A stretch of 64,000 bases of DNA from Glandiceps talaboti (taxonomy: Eukaryota > Hemichordata > Enteropneusta > Spengelidae). Positions 33,367 to 47,300 of the stretch are shown here, piece after piece. The position numbers were made by a program, and so were the translations under genes. Below the pieces are notes generated by a model. That model had not been told where the DNA came from. It saw only the letters and a program-made list of their open reading frames with translations, and searched no databases. Position 1 is the first letter of the stretch, and the number at the start of each line of letters is the position of its first letter. The DNA lies in assembly GCF_964340395.1 (NCBI RefSeq), contig NC_135566.1:17520001-17584000 (forward strand), written 5' to 3'.

Positions 33367-35286
33367 CTGAAATCAAAACAATAGGGATAATAAGTGCATT
33401 AATCAGAGGCAGTGCAGCCCAAATTTTGCCACAATCTAAAAAGAGAGCGTAATATTTCTTGAAATGGTAATATGGACTTAGTTTACTGTATTGTCTGCAA
33501 CTGTTTACAGCCCCTTTCAAGTTACAGTTGATTGATTGATACAGTCACGCAGAAACCAATAAGAAACTTCATATGTTACACCACATGGAATTCAGACTCA
33601 GTTAGTATTGTTTACGAAACAAACAAAATTGTGACTATTTGTAAACAGGAAAACATATACTAATTCTTGATACTGCAACAAATTCATTATAATTGTTAAT
33701 ACTGATTTGTGATTACTCTATTATCGATCTTTGTCAGTATTTATTCATTTATTTCTGTTTGTTTGTTTGTTTGTTTGTTTGTTTGTTTGTTTATTTATTT
33801 ATTTATTTATTGTCTGTCTGTATTCCAAAGTTACTGAGCCTGAGTTCCCTTGTGATTACACGTAAAGTAGCAACATTGAACGAATACAGTTACTGGTAAC
33901 ATTTGTCCGAATAAAGTGATCTGAGTTGCCACCATGCAGACATCAAATGCATACGTAAAGACACTGATGCCAACTATGCTTGAGGGCGCTCGATAGAATT
34001 AATTCAAACCATTACTTTATTACATGGTATATTGTAGGAAAAAGATATATTTAGAAAGCAAAAAAATGTCAAAGTAAACAATAAACAACAATTAAATATT
34101 TGTAACCAAATATGGCCAATTCCAAGCCCCTGTGGTGTATGACAGTATGTAGGGAATGATCACGTTCTCATTTGCAAATCATTGCATGCAGGCATGTATA
34201 ACACATATCATTGCAATAATGGTTTCGGTATTGCACATGTTGCACTGGAGTGAAAATACCATCGTATGCGCGCGCACACACACACACAAGTGCAAGTTAT
34301 CTCTGGTGCATATGTAATACTTCGTAATAAAACAGGAGTCCAAAAGTATCATGCAGGTCATGGTCGACGTCATGAAGGTCATGAAGGTCATGAAACAACG
34401 CATCAAGGTCATGCACTGCACTGTGTTGATATCGTGCAGCAGGTCTTTCCGGAACCTTCCTGTCCAGATTTGTGTTATATGTTTTACGTGCCCTAACCTA
34501 CTTGATCAGCTTAAAATTCTGTTCTTGATATAATTTCTTGCTGTGTGTGGCACAAATAATAGATTTGCGAATACATACGCAAATAAGAAAAGAGGTGGGG
34601 GGAGCTCTAACGCGCACGTTTTCAAGTGACGCGCGCGAGGACGAGAAACAAAACTTTTCGTCTAAGTGCTAATATATTACTTAGTCATGATTTTACATCT
34701 TTGAGACGCATGCGTAAGAGATTTTAACGGGAAACGAAAAGTTTCATTATCGTGGCCCATGATCAGGACAACATATAATATCAGTGAACAATCTATGAAA
34801 AAAATATCCACGCCCGGTTATTTTTTACACTATTCCTTCGTCATTTTATTTTCCATTAAAATATCTACTGGGGGAAATTATTTTAAAAAGAAGAAAGGAA
34901 TGGGAAATGACATACATACATACATGCATGCATGCATGCATGCACGCACGTACACACACACGCACGCAGGCACGCAGGCACGCAGGCACGCACACACACA
35001 CACACATACATACATACATACATACATGTACATACATACATACATACATACATACATACATACATACACATACACATACATACATACATACATACATACA
35101 TACATACATACATACATACATACACACATATAGATATTCTGGTGTTTACCTAATATGTCTTGCCTAATTATACCTTGAAAAAGAATTTTTATTCGAATCG
35201 TCGGATTTCACATCTGTTTATTCGGACTGTCTCACAAGTTCAATCTGCATTTCTACATACATACATACATACATACATACATACAT

Positions 35287-35338
<52 letters not shown>

Positions 35339-38300
35339 ACGTACGTACGTACGTACATACATACATACATACATACATACATACATACATACATACATAC
35401 ATACATACATACATACATACATACATTGTGTGAGTACTAAAAGCCATTCATTTCTAGCCATTACCCTAAGAATATATGCACTAAATTTCGATTGAACTGA
35501 GCCAGCCATTTTTGAGCAAAACGTTGATACACACAGACATAAAGAGTTTCCCTCCCTAAAATATAACCTTCCTTTACAACGTTAACGGAAGCTATAAGCC
35601 GTTCCAGTTGCAGCATGTACAGCTTGTACCTACTAGCGCTGAAACCAACAACATTCCATCGATTTTGTTTTGAGTGCACTTGATAATTTGAACAAAATCA
35701 AACCTCAGGAGTGGTCAATCACTTTGTATATTTGCAAAGATTCTTGCAACTTTACCGCAATTATATACAGTTCTTGACTTGAAGCTATGTAAATTTTTGA
35801 AATATGAGGTACGTGATAGCCATAAGAATGTATGCTCGCGTCTGCCTGAGTCTGTATAAATAAGTTGCAACGTTGTATACATATTGATATGTATCATGAT
35901 GTTGACACCACTATTTATTGAATATTTCTCAAGTGGAGTTGTAAATACTATTATAGTAGAATCCCAAACGATACCGACACTGAGGGTAATATAACAATGT
36001 AAACACGTTTGGTATTGTTACGAGTCACAAAATAAACATTTAAGATTTGATAATTCCTCTGTTGACAAAAGACACAAGTGATAAGGTCACATTGATTAAT
36101 GAGACAGAGCCGGGTCAAGTAATGTTATTCTATCCTAATGAGTAGAGGTCACATGTCATCTTAGAGTGATAAATTGTCCCAATTGAATCAACAGCTGTCT
36201 AGCTAGAATTATTTAGGACGGGTCAATAAACTGGCTATTGCTGAATTGAATTAATTATATTAATAAACATTTACTAAATAAGGTTAAGAGAGAATCTTTT
36301 GTTGTAAACAATTTGTTTGTTAACCATATTTGTAATACGGAATGAACGATGTTTTAAATAAAAATGTTGATGACGTATGTGTTTGAAGTAGCTTTGGAAT
36401 TCGCTATTCCGGAGACTAAGTCAGTTGGCGACTGAAGTGAAGAGGATACCAGCGGGTTCTTGAGAAATTGTGAGCTGGGCTGAAATTACTTGAAAGAACT
36501 TTGACAATTAACTGTAATTGACTGGAACTGAGGCGAATAGCTCCCTATGCTGCAAATCGTATAAGTCATTCAACACAAAAGTAATATTTGTGTCCTTGTG
36601 AGTTTCTTCTTTTTACAGAGCACTGTTTCGTGAAATCGGTACCTCTCAGATTGCTATCCGGGCGAGTCCAAAGTTTACCGCTGAACACGGGTTAACGTTG
36701 CAGCTACCAAATTCAGCGTCGTAACACTGGTGTAAAATCCGGGCTGGACAGTGCTATTCAAAGAATCAACAGGTAAAAAAGTACAATCGCAAAACGTAAG
36801 TACTTTATAAGACAGTATATGCTACTACGATCGGGCCGTATACTGAGACAGCCAGACATACCACAAATTCCTCTTGCACAAATGGCAAACTTGGAGAACA
36901 ATTTACAGATTGATCAAGACATAATACCAATTGTACCAATTGATCACAACCTACAACCAAATATTCCAATTGCACAAAATTTGGAACAAAATAATCAAGC
37001 TGACCCTATTCATAACATTCAAAATCTAATACAAGATGTGAATAACAGAATAGAAAGAGTCCAGATAAGTGATGAGAAACCGCCTTACTATTATGGTAAA
37101 GAAGATGAATCACCAGAACGATGGTTGAATAAATTTGATGCATTTGCTGTATTAAAGAACTTAAATGACGATCAAAAAGTTCAATACTTTATATTATTGA
37201 TAAGAGATGTTGCTGAAAGATGGTATGTAGACTTGGACGAAAATCAGGCACAAAATTGGAATGAATTGCGGCCTTTATTTATTGCAAGATTTCATCGTAT
37301 TCAACCAAGATGGCTCGTTGATCAGCAATTAAATTTGATAAAGCAACGACAAAATGAATCTGTGGATGACTATTCCAGCCGATTACGGGAAAAATGTGCT
37401 AAAGCAATGCGCACGGCCCCAGAAATTTTAAGTTTATTTTTACAGGGTTTGCGTCATGAAATCAAGATAGCAACTTTATCCCGGGAACCAAATGACTTTG
37501 AAAATGCGTTTTCAGCAGCCAAGACAGCAGAAATCATATCTCAACTACCAAACCACGACAGCCAGCTGACATCCAGAAACACAACTTTGAAGTTGCCCAA
37601 GAACAGGATTGATCAAGAATTGCATGACGACATGGTGGAGCTCACTACACAATTACGACAAAAAAATGAATTGCTCACTCGTCGAAATGAAGAATTGCAA
37701 CAACAGGTACAGTCTCAAACATTTTCTGACAATCGGGTGGGATATTACCCTCAGACACAAAGAAATCTTCAATTTCGTCAAAATCAGGGCAATTATTTTG
37801 CAGTAGGCCGGCCAAATTTCAATACAAACAGGCCTATGTATGACCGTCAAAATAATTTTGATAAAAATCGCCCAAGATATGGCGGAAGAGAAATTATGTC
37901 TGGCAGACAAATATGTAGAAATTGTAATCGTTCAGGTCATATGGCCCCATCCTGCCCAGAAAGAAATAACAGAGGTTGTTATTCATGTGGTCAAATAGGT
38001 CACATAGCTAGAAATTGTCCAAAACCTACCTATAGTCGTTTTTATTCAAAAAACGATTAAGGAGTGTGAGAAATATCAAATCCAAAGAGCCTAATATGTC
38101 TCACACGCCCAAATTAAATTCTGTAAAATCTGCTGATTTAAAGGTACAATCTAACAATTTGATCACTATTAAAATTTTCAATACTGCAATTTCGGCTTTG
38201 ATCGACTCTGGAGCTACAATAAACGTAGTTTCCACAAAACTATTTGAAAAAATTCCACAGCTAAAAAAGTTCAAAATTAAAAGACCTAAATACAAATGTA

Positions 38301-41300
38301 TAGAATTACCAAACAATCAGCAGATTCCTATTCAAGGCTATGTAAAAATTCCAATACGTATTGAAAATCAACTAATCAATGTTCCAGTGCATTTGGTTAA
38401 GGACATAGATAGAGATTTGATCTTAGGAATGGAATTTTTAGAGCAGCACAAAGCAATAATTGATTTTGCACACAAGAAATTATTCATCCATGCCAATGCA
38501 GTCTTGAGACCAGCTAAAAAATATGTCATACCCCCTAGGTGTGAATGCATAATTTCGGCTAAGCTAAGGGGCTCATTTCCGAATGGACTAATAGGAACCA
38601 CTACCAACATGACGTCACTACATTACTTAGGCATTCAAGTTGCACGAGTATTAGCATCTACTTATGAGGGTTCAGTTCCAATCAGGTTGATCAACACATC
38701 TAACAATGAGGCCATATTAGGTAGGCATATTCGATTGGGCACTTTCAGACCACTCCCAGACGGAACCACTTTACATGACTTTGACATGACGGACAGATAT
38801 TTAAATAATAAGACACACCCTTCTCAGACAAATCCCTCTTTAGAACGGGAAGAATTTCATTCATTATTTGACTTCACTGGGCAATGCTCTAACTTGACAA
38901 ATAGCCAAATTAATGACTTACAAGAAGTACTATGGAGGAATAGGCGAGCATTCGTAGACAATTCAAATACTTTGGGTTATTGTGATATTATTAAACATAC
39001 TATTGATTTAGAACCTAATGCCAAAGTGAAACCAAAGGCACCCTATAGAGTATCCCCTGACAAGCGTGAGGAAATTTCGAGACAAATAAATGACCTTTTA
39101 AGACAAAATATAATTCGACGTAGCAAATCCCCATTTAGTGCACCTGTACTTTTGGTCAAAAAACCTTCAGGCTCATGGCGTCTTGTGATTGACTATCGTG
39201 AATTAAATAAGGTGACAATAATTTACAATCATCCGCTCCCAAATATTTCAGATAGTTTAGAAATGATCGGGGCCCAAAGTCCCAAATATTTTTCTACACT
39301 TGATATGACTAGTGGATTTTGGCAAATTGCCCTTGATGAAAAAGATTCACATAAGACGGCATTCGTTACTCATGATGGAAAGTTTGAGTTCAAGACACTT
39401 CCACAAGGATTACGTAACTCAAGTAGTAGCTTTCAACGCAGTTTAGAATTTATTTTAAATCAATTACAATATAAAATATGCATATGTTATATAGACGATA
39501 TATTAATATTTGCAACAACGTTTCGACAACACCTTCAAAACCTTGACATTGTTCTAGGTAGGTTAATAAATGCAAATTTGAAATTAAGCCCGCGAAAATG
39601 TATATTTGGAAAAAGGGAAGTTAAATTCCTAGGTCATATCTTGAACGAAAATGGCATCTCAACTGACCCAAAAAAGGTCGACGCAATATTAAAATTTCCC
39701 GTACCAACGAAAGTATCACAACTTCAATCGTTCTTAGGTTGCGCAGGATACTACAGACGATTTATTCATAACTATTCAAAAATAGCAAATCCTCTACACA
39801 AATTGCTTGCAAAGAGTGCAAAATTCATATGGACTAATGACTGTCAACAGGCTTTTGATACGTTAAAAAAGGCGTTGACATCAAAACCAATATTGGCGTT
39901 CCCACGTTTTAATGAGGAATTTCTATTATATACGGACGCGTCAGCATACAGTGTACGATTCATTTTAGCCCAAGTTCAAGATGGCATAGAAAGAGTCATT
40001 TCTTATGGTGGTCGTACTCTAAATCCAGCACAACGAAATTACACCTGTACAGAACGTGAAGGTCTCGCGGTAATACATGCATTAACACAATGTGATATTT
40101 ACTTGAGAGGAAACAAATTCACAATCATTACAGATCATGCAAATTTGATCTACCTATTCAAAATGAAAACTCCAAGCAGCAGGCTAGCCAGGTGGGTACT
40201 CAAAGTACAAGGTTACAATTACGACATTCTTTTCAGACCTGGAGCAAAAATTCCACATGCGGACAGTTTGTCGCGCCGCGAATATCCACCTGAAAAATAT
40301 CAAAACTCCGAAATTACACCGACAGACACCGACAATACTAATTCTGATGACATAAATTATACACACAATCAGTCACAGCTAACTATGAATGAAATTTCTA
40401 ACATTCCAGAGATAGCCAATTTACAACTCAACACGCAAGAAGATATCCTTACAGACATCAGACATCTATACGACTCGTCTGAAACTGATATCATGACTGA
40501 CCAGCTGTGTAATGCATCCACTCAATCAATCGACTCCAATGACACACTAACCGATCATAGTGAGATTGATAATACACATACTGGCATTAATAAACTCTAC
40601 AATTTACAACGTCAGGACAAACACTTATTACCAATGATTAATTATTTAACCAATGATGGCGAGTTACCTACAGACTCGAAGCATGCACAGAAGATAATAC
40701 AAAGCAGTGACAATTTTACCATTTTGAATGGTATATTATATCATTACTGGTCCCCTACAGGTAAGTCAGCTAAAGCTCATAACTGTATTCGACAGTTAGT
40801 AATTCCGAAATCCTTACAACTATACATATTAAGGAGGGTTCATGATGACGTCACAGCAGGACACTTGGGTACCTCACGAACGTTACAGGCTATCAGATTA
40901 CGTTATTATTGGGACACCTTAATCAAAGATGTGACAGTTTACGTGGCATCCTGTGTCTTCTGTCACTCACGGAAACGAGGTATTCGATATCGTCAAAAAT
41001 TACTTCCTATACCAGTAAATGGTTTATTTGATAAGATAGGAATTGATTTTGTGGGAAAGTTGCCCACTACAAAATCTGGAAATAGTTATATTTTGGTAAT
41101 CACAGAATACCTTACCAAATTTTGTTGGGCTTTCCCAACAGCAAATTGCAAAGCCGAAACAGTTTCTCGAATATTGTTCGAACACATCTTCTGTCAATTT
41201 GGATTTACAAATTCATTGTTGTCAGACCAAGGTTCTTCCTTTATGTCTCAAATTGTAACGGAACTATGTCGATATTTTGATGTTATTAAACAACGCAGCT

Positions 41301-44300
41301 CACCTTATATGCCTACTACGAACGGAAGTGTTGAATGCTTAAACAAATCAATAATAAATATGCTTAGCATATATGTAAACTGTCAAAGTTCAGACTGGGA
41401 CAAATTTCTCCAATCTGTTCTATTTGCATATAGGGCAACCCCACATGAAGCAACTGGAATCACACCATTCTGTGCCCTATTTGGCACAGAACCACGATTA
41501 CCAGTTGATGCTGAAATTTTGCCAAGATTGGGTAAATCACGCAATATTCAGTATCATTTAGATGAATTAGCTCATGCTAGAAATCTTGCAATATCACTCG
41601 CAAAACAAAATATCCAGAAAGCTCAACACAAAATGAAAACATATTTTGATAAAAAAAAGCACATGATCACAGATTCAAAGTGGGTGATGTCGTATATCTA
41701 CATCACCCAGCAGTCAAATTGGGTCGAACACCTAAATTTCACCACCCTTTTCGTGGGCCATTTCGAATAATCGAACAAGTTTCACCAGTAAATTTCAAGT
41801 TGGAATACATAACAGGTGATAAGAAATATCCTAAGCTAATCCATGCAAATCGTTTAAAGCATGCACGCTTAAGACCTCCACAATTCCTAAGTGACAACAA
41901 TAATGCAACTACACTAACAGCCAGCGAAGCTCCTCTCAGGGATAATAGCAACTCTGCCACTAACAACAATAATATCACATCAAACACTGATAAAAATAAT
42001 AGAAGACAAACAACTATGACGGACTACCACATGAACTCAGAAACTGAATATTATTCGTGTTCGGAAACAACTTCAAATCAACACACCAACAGTCCTAGAG
42101 GACAATCGTGGAGAAAAAATATCCGCGATAGAGCTGAGTTAAGACGGGAAAAACGGTATACCCACCAAAATCAGACTGATGACAGTTCTGATGCAATTAC
42201 AAATACATTAACCGCTGAAAATGATCAAACGTTTTATAACGTTCAAAAAATCATCCGTGGTAGGTACAAAAATGGTAAACTACAGTATTTAATTAAATGG
42301 GAAGGTTATTCATCAGAGTTTAATAGTTGGGAACCTGTTGAAAACTTGAATCAATTAGCACTAAACATTCTCAAGGACCATCCTGTTTTTATATCAGGTT
42401 CACGAACTTATAAACGTCATCTTTAAGTATACACTTAAGGTCACTCAAAGACAATGACACAGTAAACCACCTGTTTGATCACTGCAATCCTTTACAACAA
42501 ATATTACCATATAGCATGTATAAATTTCTTATATTTGGTCATCAAATATCAAAAAATGTTTACCGTATGAGTCAATCACATTATTTAAAGTTCATGTTTA
42601 AGAGTGGTCATTTAGAAAACCCTCATGATTGATTCTGCAAGTTATACCTAATAAGGAATTAGATATAAATACAGCTGTGATTGTGTGAATAATTGAACAG
42701 TCTGGCCAGACGATGTGTGTTAGGGGCCACAAGGGTACTTCTTAAGTGACCACTCAAAAAAAAAAACAACAACTAGTTTTAATCACAAGAAATAGGTCCT
42801 CCAATTGTACTTTCTCATTTGTCACTGGTGTCACAAAACAATGTCACATTTCATTACCATATTGGGCTACAAACTTTTGACTAATGTACGGTAAATATTT
42901 TATACATGTCACTAGTGTTCCAACTTGCAATGCACTTCCATTTCGATAACATTACTTTGAATGAACACTTCCTGTTTAAATATACTGAGGTTTCAAAATG
43001 ACTATTTGGCTTAACGAGGAACACGGAATATGGGCAATGGAAGCTCTGGATTGTAATTGTCTTCTACGAGAGGATTCATTTTATGAAGCTTTACGTCAAC
43101 ATTGCGACCCAGCTGATTTAGAATTCTTACGTTTACAACGTATAGCTGCAACTCCAGCAAATGAAGACTACACACCCATTTTCGAGGATAGTGTTGAAAT
43201 CAGCCCACGGAATATTAAGTATCTTTATAATATGGATAAAGTAACATATCAAGGTATTATCAATGACCACGCAAATTTAGTCGAATATGCTTTAAAAAAT
43301 TATAATTTACATTTCCCTTCAAATCCTTATCTTCATTGGAAGACATATGTCACCGCCACGGCTATAGAGCACTCCAAGCTAAATAGTTTGAAGGTTATCT
43401 TAGCCTATTTTTCAAAAAATAATACTCCTTGGCATTCGCTGAGAATTGACGTGCTTTGTTATGCATTATTCATGTGCTATAATTATCGAAGTTTAGGTAC
43501 TTTTGGAAATCATGATGAAAAATTCCGTAAAGCACATGAAATATTAATATATGTCATGTCGTGTGTGCAGGCGCGCACAAAATTATCACAGGCTCTTTTC
43601 AATTCCATGCTTAAAGCTGAATCATTACAATCATATTTTGAACCCCTAATTCCATATTTTAACCAACCAGATGACTTGTTTGCTTTATGTGTCTTTAAGA
43701 TAAGAGACTGTATTTCTTTAGGAAGAAATCCAAAGTTTTATGGAGGTACCATCAAATTGTCACAATCAAAACGTGACGCCGGCCGTCTTGTATCACAATT
43801 ACCTCTCCCCAAAAGAATCCAACAAGCCATATTAGATTCACATGATATTTTTACCGCTACAACTTTTCCTACAAGTCCAGATGAACCACATCGTTACACT
43901 TATAAGTTCTACAATAGCCAATGTGGCAGATTCACTGAATATGAAAATTCTGAAGATCATGGTGAAAATTGTGATTGCTTAAATTTAACATCTTTGGACA
44001 ACATATATGTTACACCATATTATAACGCATATTTATTTCCACCAATTGATGACACATATTTATTTCCTCACAAAGGACAATAAACAATATTGACTAAAAT
44101 TTCGAACATCTCTCGAATTCTTCGTATACCTCACATAGATTGTTATCTCCATATCCGTCATGCTCTGACCTTATATGGTAAAATAACTTCTGACTATCCT
44201 CAGCCTCGCTTTCAAAATCACACAAGTAAATATTTCTTAAATATCTTACGTGGTCACATCATTAAATGATAACATTGATTAGCTCACTTCATCGATCACC

Positions 44301-47300
44301 ATGGACCGGAGAACATTTCTGTTTACAATGCTAAAGGCAACAGTCTTCTTCTATGTCATGCTTTTTCCATTATTATATGCAAAAAGTGACTCGGATTATG
44401 ACTTCATGGCCACAGATGATGTACAACGTCTAAACTATGGTGTGATTTTCGAAAAGGTAGCAGTCATTGAAGCTTCTGCTAGCAGTTGGTCACTCACTAT
44501 AGCGGTTCCATGGCTGGATATACACGAGATTGTGAAAGTTACATCAACATTTCAGCATAAACAGGTGTGTCTTTTAAATATTACTGATGCTATGTGTGAT
44601 GAATTCTCTGCTTCCATCAAGACGTTAAACTATCGTATAAAGTACAAGCTGAAAGAGTTACGTCATTACTTAAATGAACTAGATCGACTTTCATCATTCA
44701 AGTATGGAAATAAGGGATTTGATAATGGTTATAATTCAGAACGAAAGACCAGGTCAATTTTGCCAATAATTGGGCAAATTTCTAAAACTCTATTTGGAAC
44801 AGCAACAACGAAAGATGTCTCGATTTTAGCACGTCATATTTCATCAGTTGAACAAGAACTAGCAAATCAACGTACAGGATTACGTCATTTTAGTGCTGAC
44901 CTGAGTTCCGTACTCAAGATTACAAATCGACGAATTGACAATTTGTGGTCTTCTGTCAATAACACTTTTTCAACGGTAGAACAATTGACTCTTGCAGTAG
45001 CAGACATTGAACGACTCCGATTACAAACACAGCGACAGGACCATAGTTATCATCTTTCAAATGATCAATTTCATCGTTATATGTTACTTTTAAATGCTCT
45101 GGATGATAGATCACGTACATTGGATGTTTTAATAGCCAAAGCTACAGAACGTTTAATTGGTATGCAAACCTTGCTGGAAGGCTATTTACCACCAGAATTT
45201 GTCTCTTCCAAACTTTTAGAAAATTCACTGCAAAAGTTACAAGACAACTTTCAGAAAAAATATTCACAATATCATTTGTGTCACGAAACCGCATCATATT
45301 ATCACCGTCAAAAAGGAGCTACTTTTTATAGAAACGGCCACAATATTTACATCAATATTCCAGTACCTTTATGTCGTCATTCATTGATTTTCGATGTATT
45401 TAAGGTAATTCATTTGCCAATTCCTTCCTTTCCATCAGTAGCACAAAATACAAACGGAACTGCGATTTCACAATCTGTTACTAGTACTGTCTTAAATAAT
45501 TTGCCAAATTATTTTGCAATACAGCGAAATGGAGATTATTTTCTAGAAATGTCAACAGCTGAATTTCAAACATGTCAAGGTTTATCCATTCTTATTTGTC
45601 AACCACTTACGATTTTGAAACCAGACTTACCATCATGTGCTCGTGCAGTATTATTGAATCAACATTCTAAAGTCTTGAAATGGTGTAATCCTCAAATAAT
45701 TGTTCGTCACACAGGCATTCAAAGAGCCCAGGTGCTGCGAAATTCGCAAGTATTAATAAAGGGTTATTCATCAGATTGGCATCTTTCTTGTAATGATGCA
45801 ATATTGCAGAAAATTGAAAAGTGTCATTTTTGTGTGATCACGATACCTTGCGGTTGTTTACTATTCTCAAAAAAATACTACATAGATACCTTGGGAAATA
45901 GTTGCCAACAAGATCATGATATCGTATATAGTCATACTTTGAATATTCCGGTTCTTATGTCTTTATATAGTACAGCCCTTCCTACTTTGAAATTATCTAC
46001 CTTAAGCGACAATCCTACATCAGTTCAATTGCCAGATGTACAAATATTAGAGACTGAGTGGAAACAAACTTTAAGCACAGAAAACGATATCAAAATTGAT
46101 TTGAATCGTGCTGCCACTATGCTTCGTGATAATTCCAAAGTCTTTCTTACTCCTATGGATCAATTTCGGCAGGAGAACATAAACTTTAATGATGATCCAT
46201 CAGTATTTACAATGTTTCCAAATTCAATTTGGGTGACCCTAGCATTATCGTGTGTTAACTTGGCATTGTCCATATATCTGATGTGGAAAATGAGAAATTT
46301 TAGTATAGCGTTGCAAATCTTATTGGCCAAAAGAGTTGAAGCGCAGGAAATTTCTTGGTTCATATCTACAAACCCATCCCCTACAAAACCATTTGAACCT
46401 CCACATAACACCGATTATATTAAATATATTGTTGAGGCAATATGTATTTTTGCTCTCTGTATCATATTTATGATTACTTATAAGTACTGCCTACGTGCCA
46501 TTAAACAATATTGGCACAAACTGATGGTTAAGACAACGGCTTCTGAGGCCAGTCCAATTGATCATGAAATGCATGTCATCCCGATATTGCCTGCTATTTC
46601 AGATCATCCTATGTGTGATTCTAGTAAGGACATGACCTCTTTGCCTAGTTGCACAATTCATGACAACCCTTTACAGGGCCCCTTCATTCATGAAGATGCT
46701 AGACTCGTAAACAGTAGATTAAGTGATGTGACGACAGACATCCACGCTAGCAACGGTAACGACATTAGCCGACAGACTAGTGCAAATGCGACTCCACTTC
46801 AACCTCAAAACTCTATTCCGAAATGTGACCCCTTGAACTTGACATGGTTTACAATTTAAGGAACAATCGCTGGAATTTTGATGGTTAACAGTTATCAAAT
46901 TTAATGAACAATTAATTGTTTTAATGGTACCTATTTTATTTTGACGTCTAATTAGATTTAATTAAGGACTTTTAGTCTCTGAACATTGAGATAAATTTCA
47001 CACTGAAAATTGAGAGACAGTTGTGATCTCAATACTTTAACTTTTAAATGTCTTTAAGGAACAAAGTTGTTGAGCTACTTTCAACTTTCACGTCATCATA
47101 TTGACGTTTCTTTTCAGTTCCTCAATATTATTATATGAAGACACAAACTTTTGAACTCTTAACATTTTCAACTCTAATTGTTGAAATGAATTTGAACTCT
47201 TAGACTCTCGGACAGTTTTGAACTTTTACAAGTTCACATGAAACATTTTGACGATTTAAATTTTCAATTAAGAACAATTTTGCAACTCTTTTTGCCTTTT

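Larger units (their letters stand above)
33367..36011 (-). other. NXPE 2 intron, part 3' of the Gypsy insertion (in gene sense)
   Basis: Contains a TTTG/TTTA repeat (33757-33820), a dispersed-repeat fragment (34205-34330), a 9-bp tandem motif (catgaaggt) near 34372-34395, and CATA microsatellites. No additional exon recognised. Confidence 0.6.

Noticed and set aside
34266-34533. Open frame with catgaaggt repeats (Met-Lys-Val)
   Set aside because: Short 9-bp tandem repeat; no domain and no start or splice context.
34759-35509. Open frames over 100 codons in both directions
   Set aside because: CATA/CA repeat artefacts in the NXPE 2 intron.
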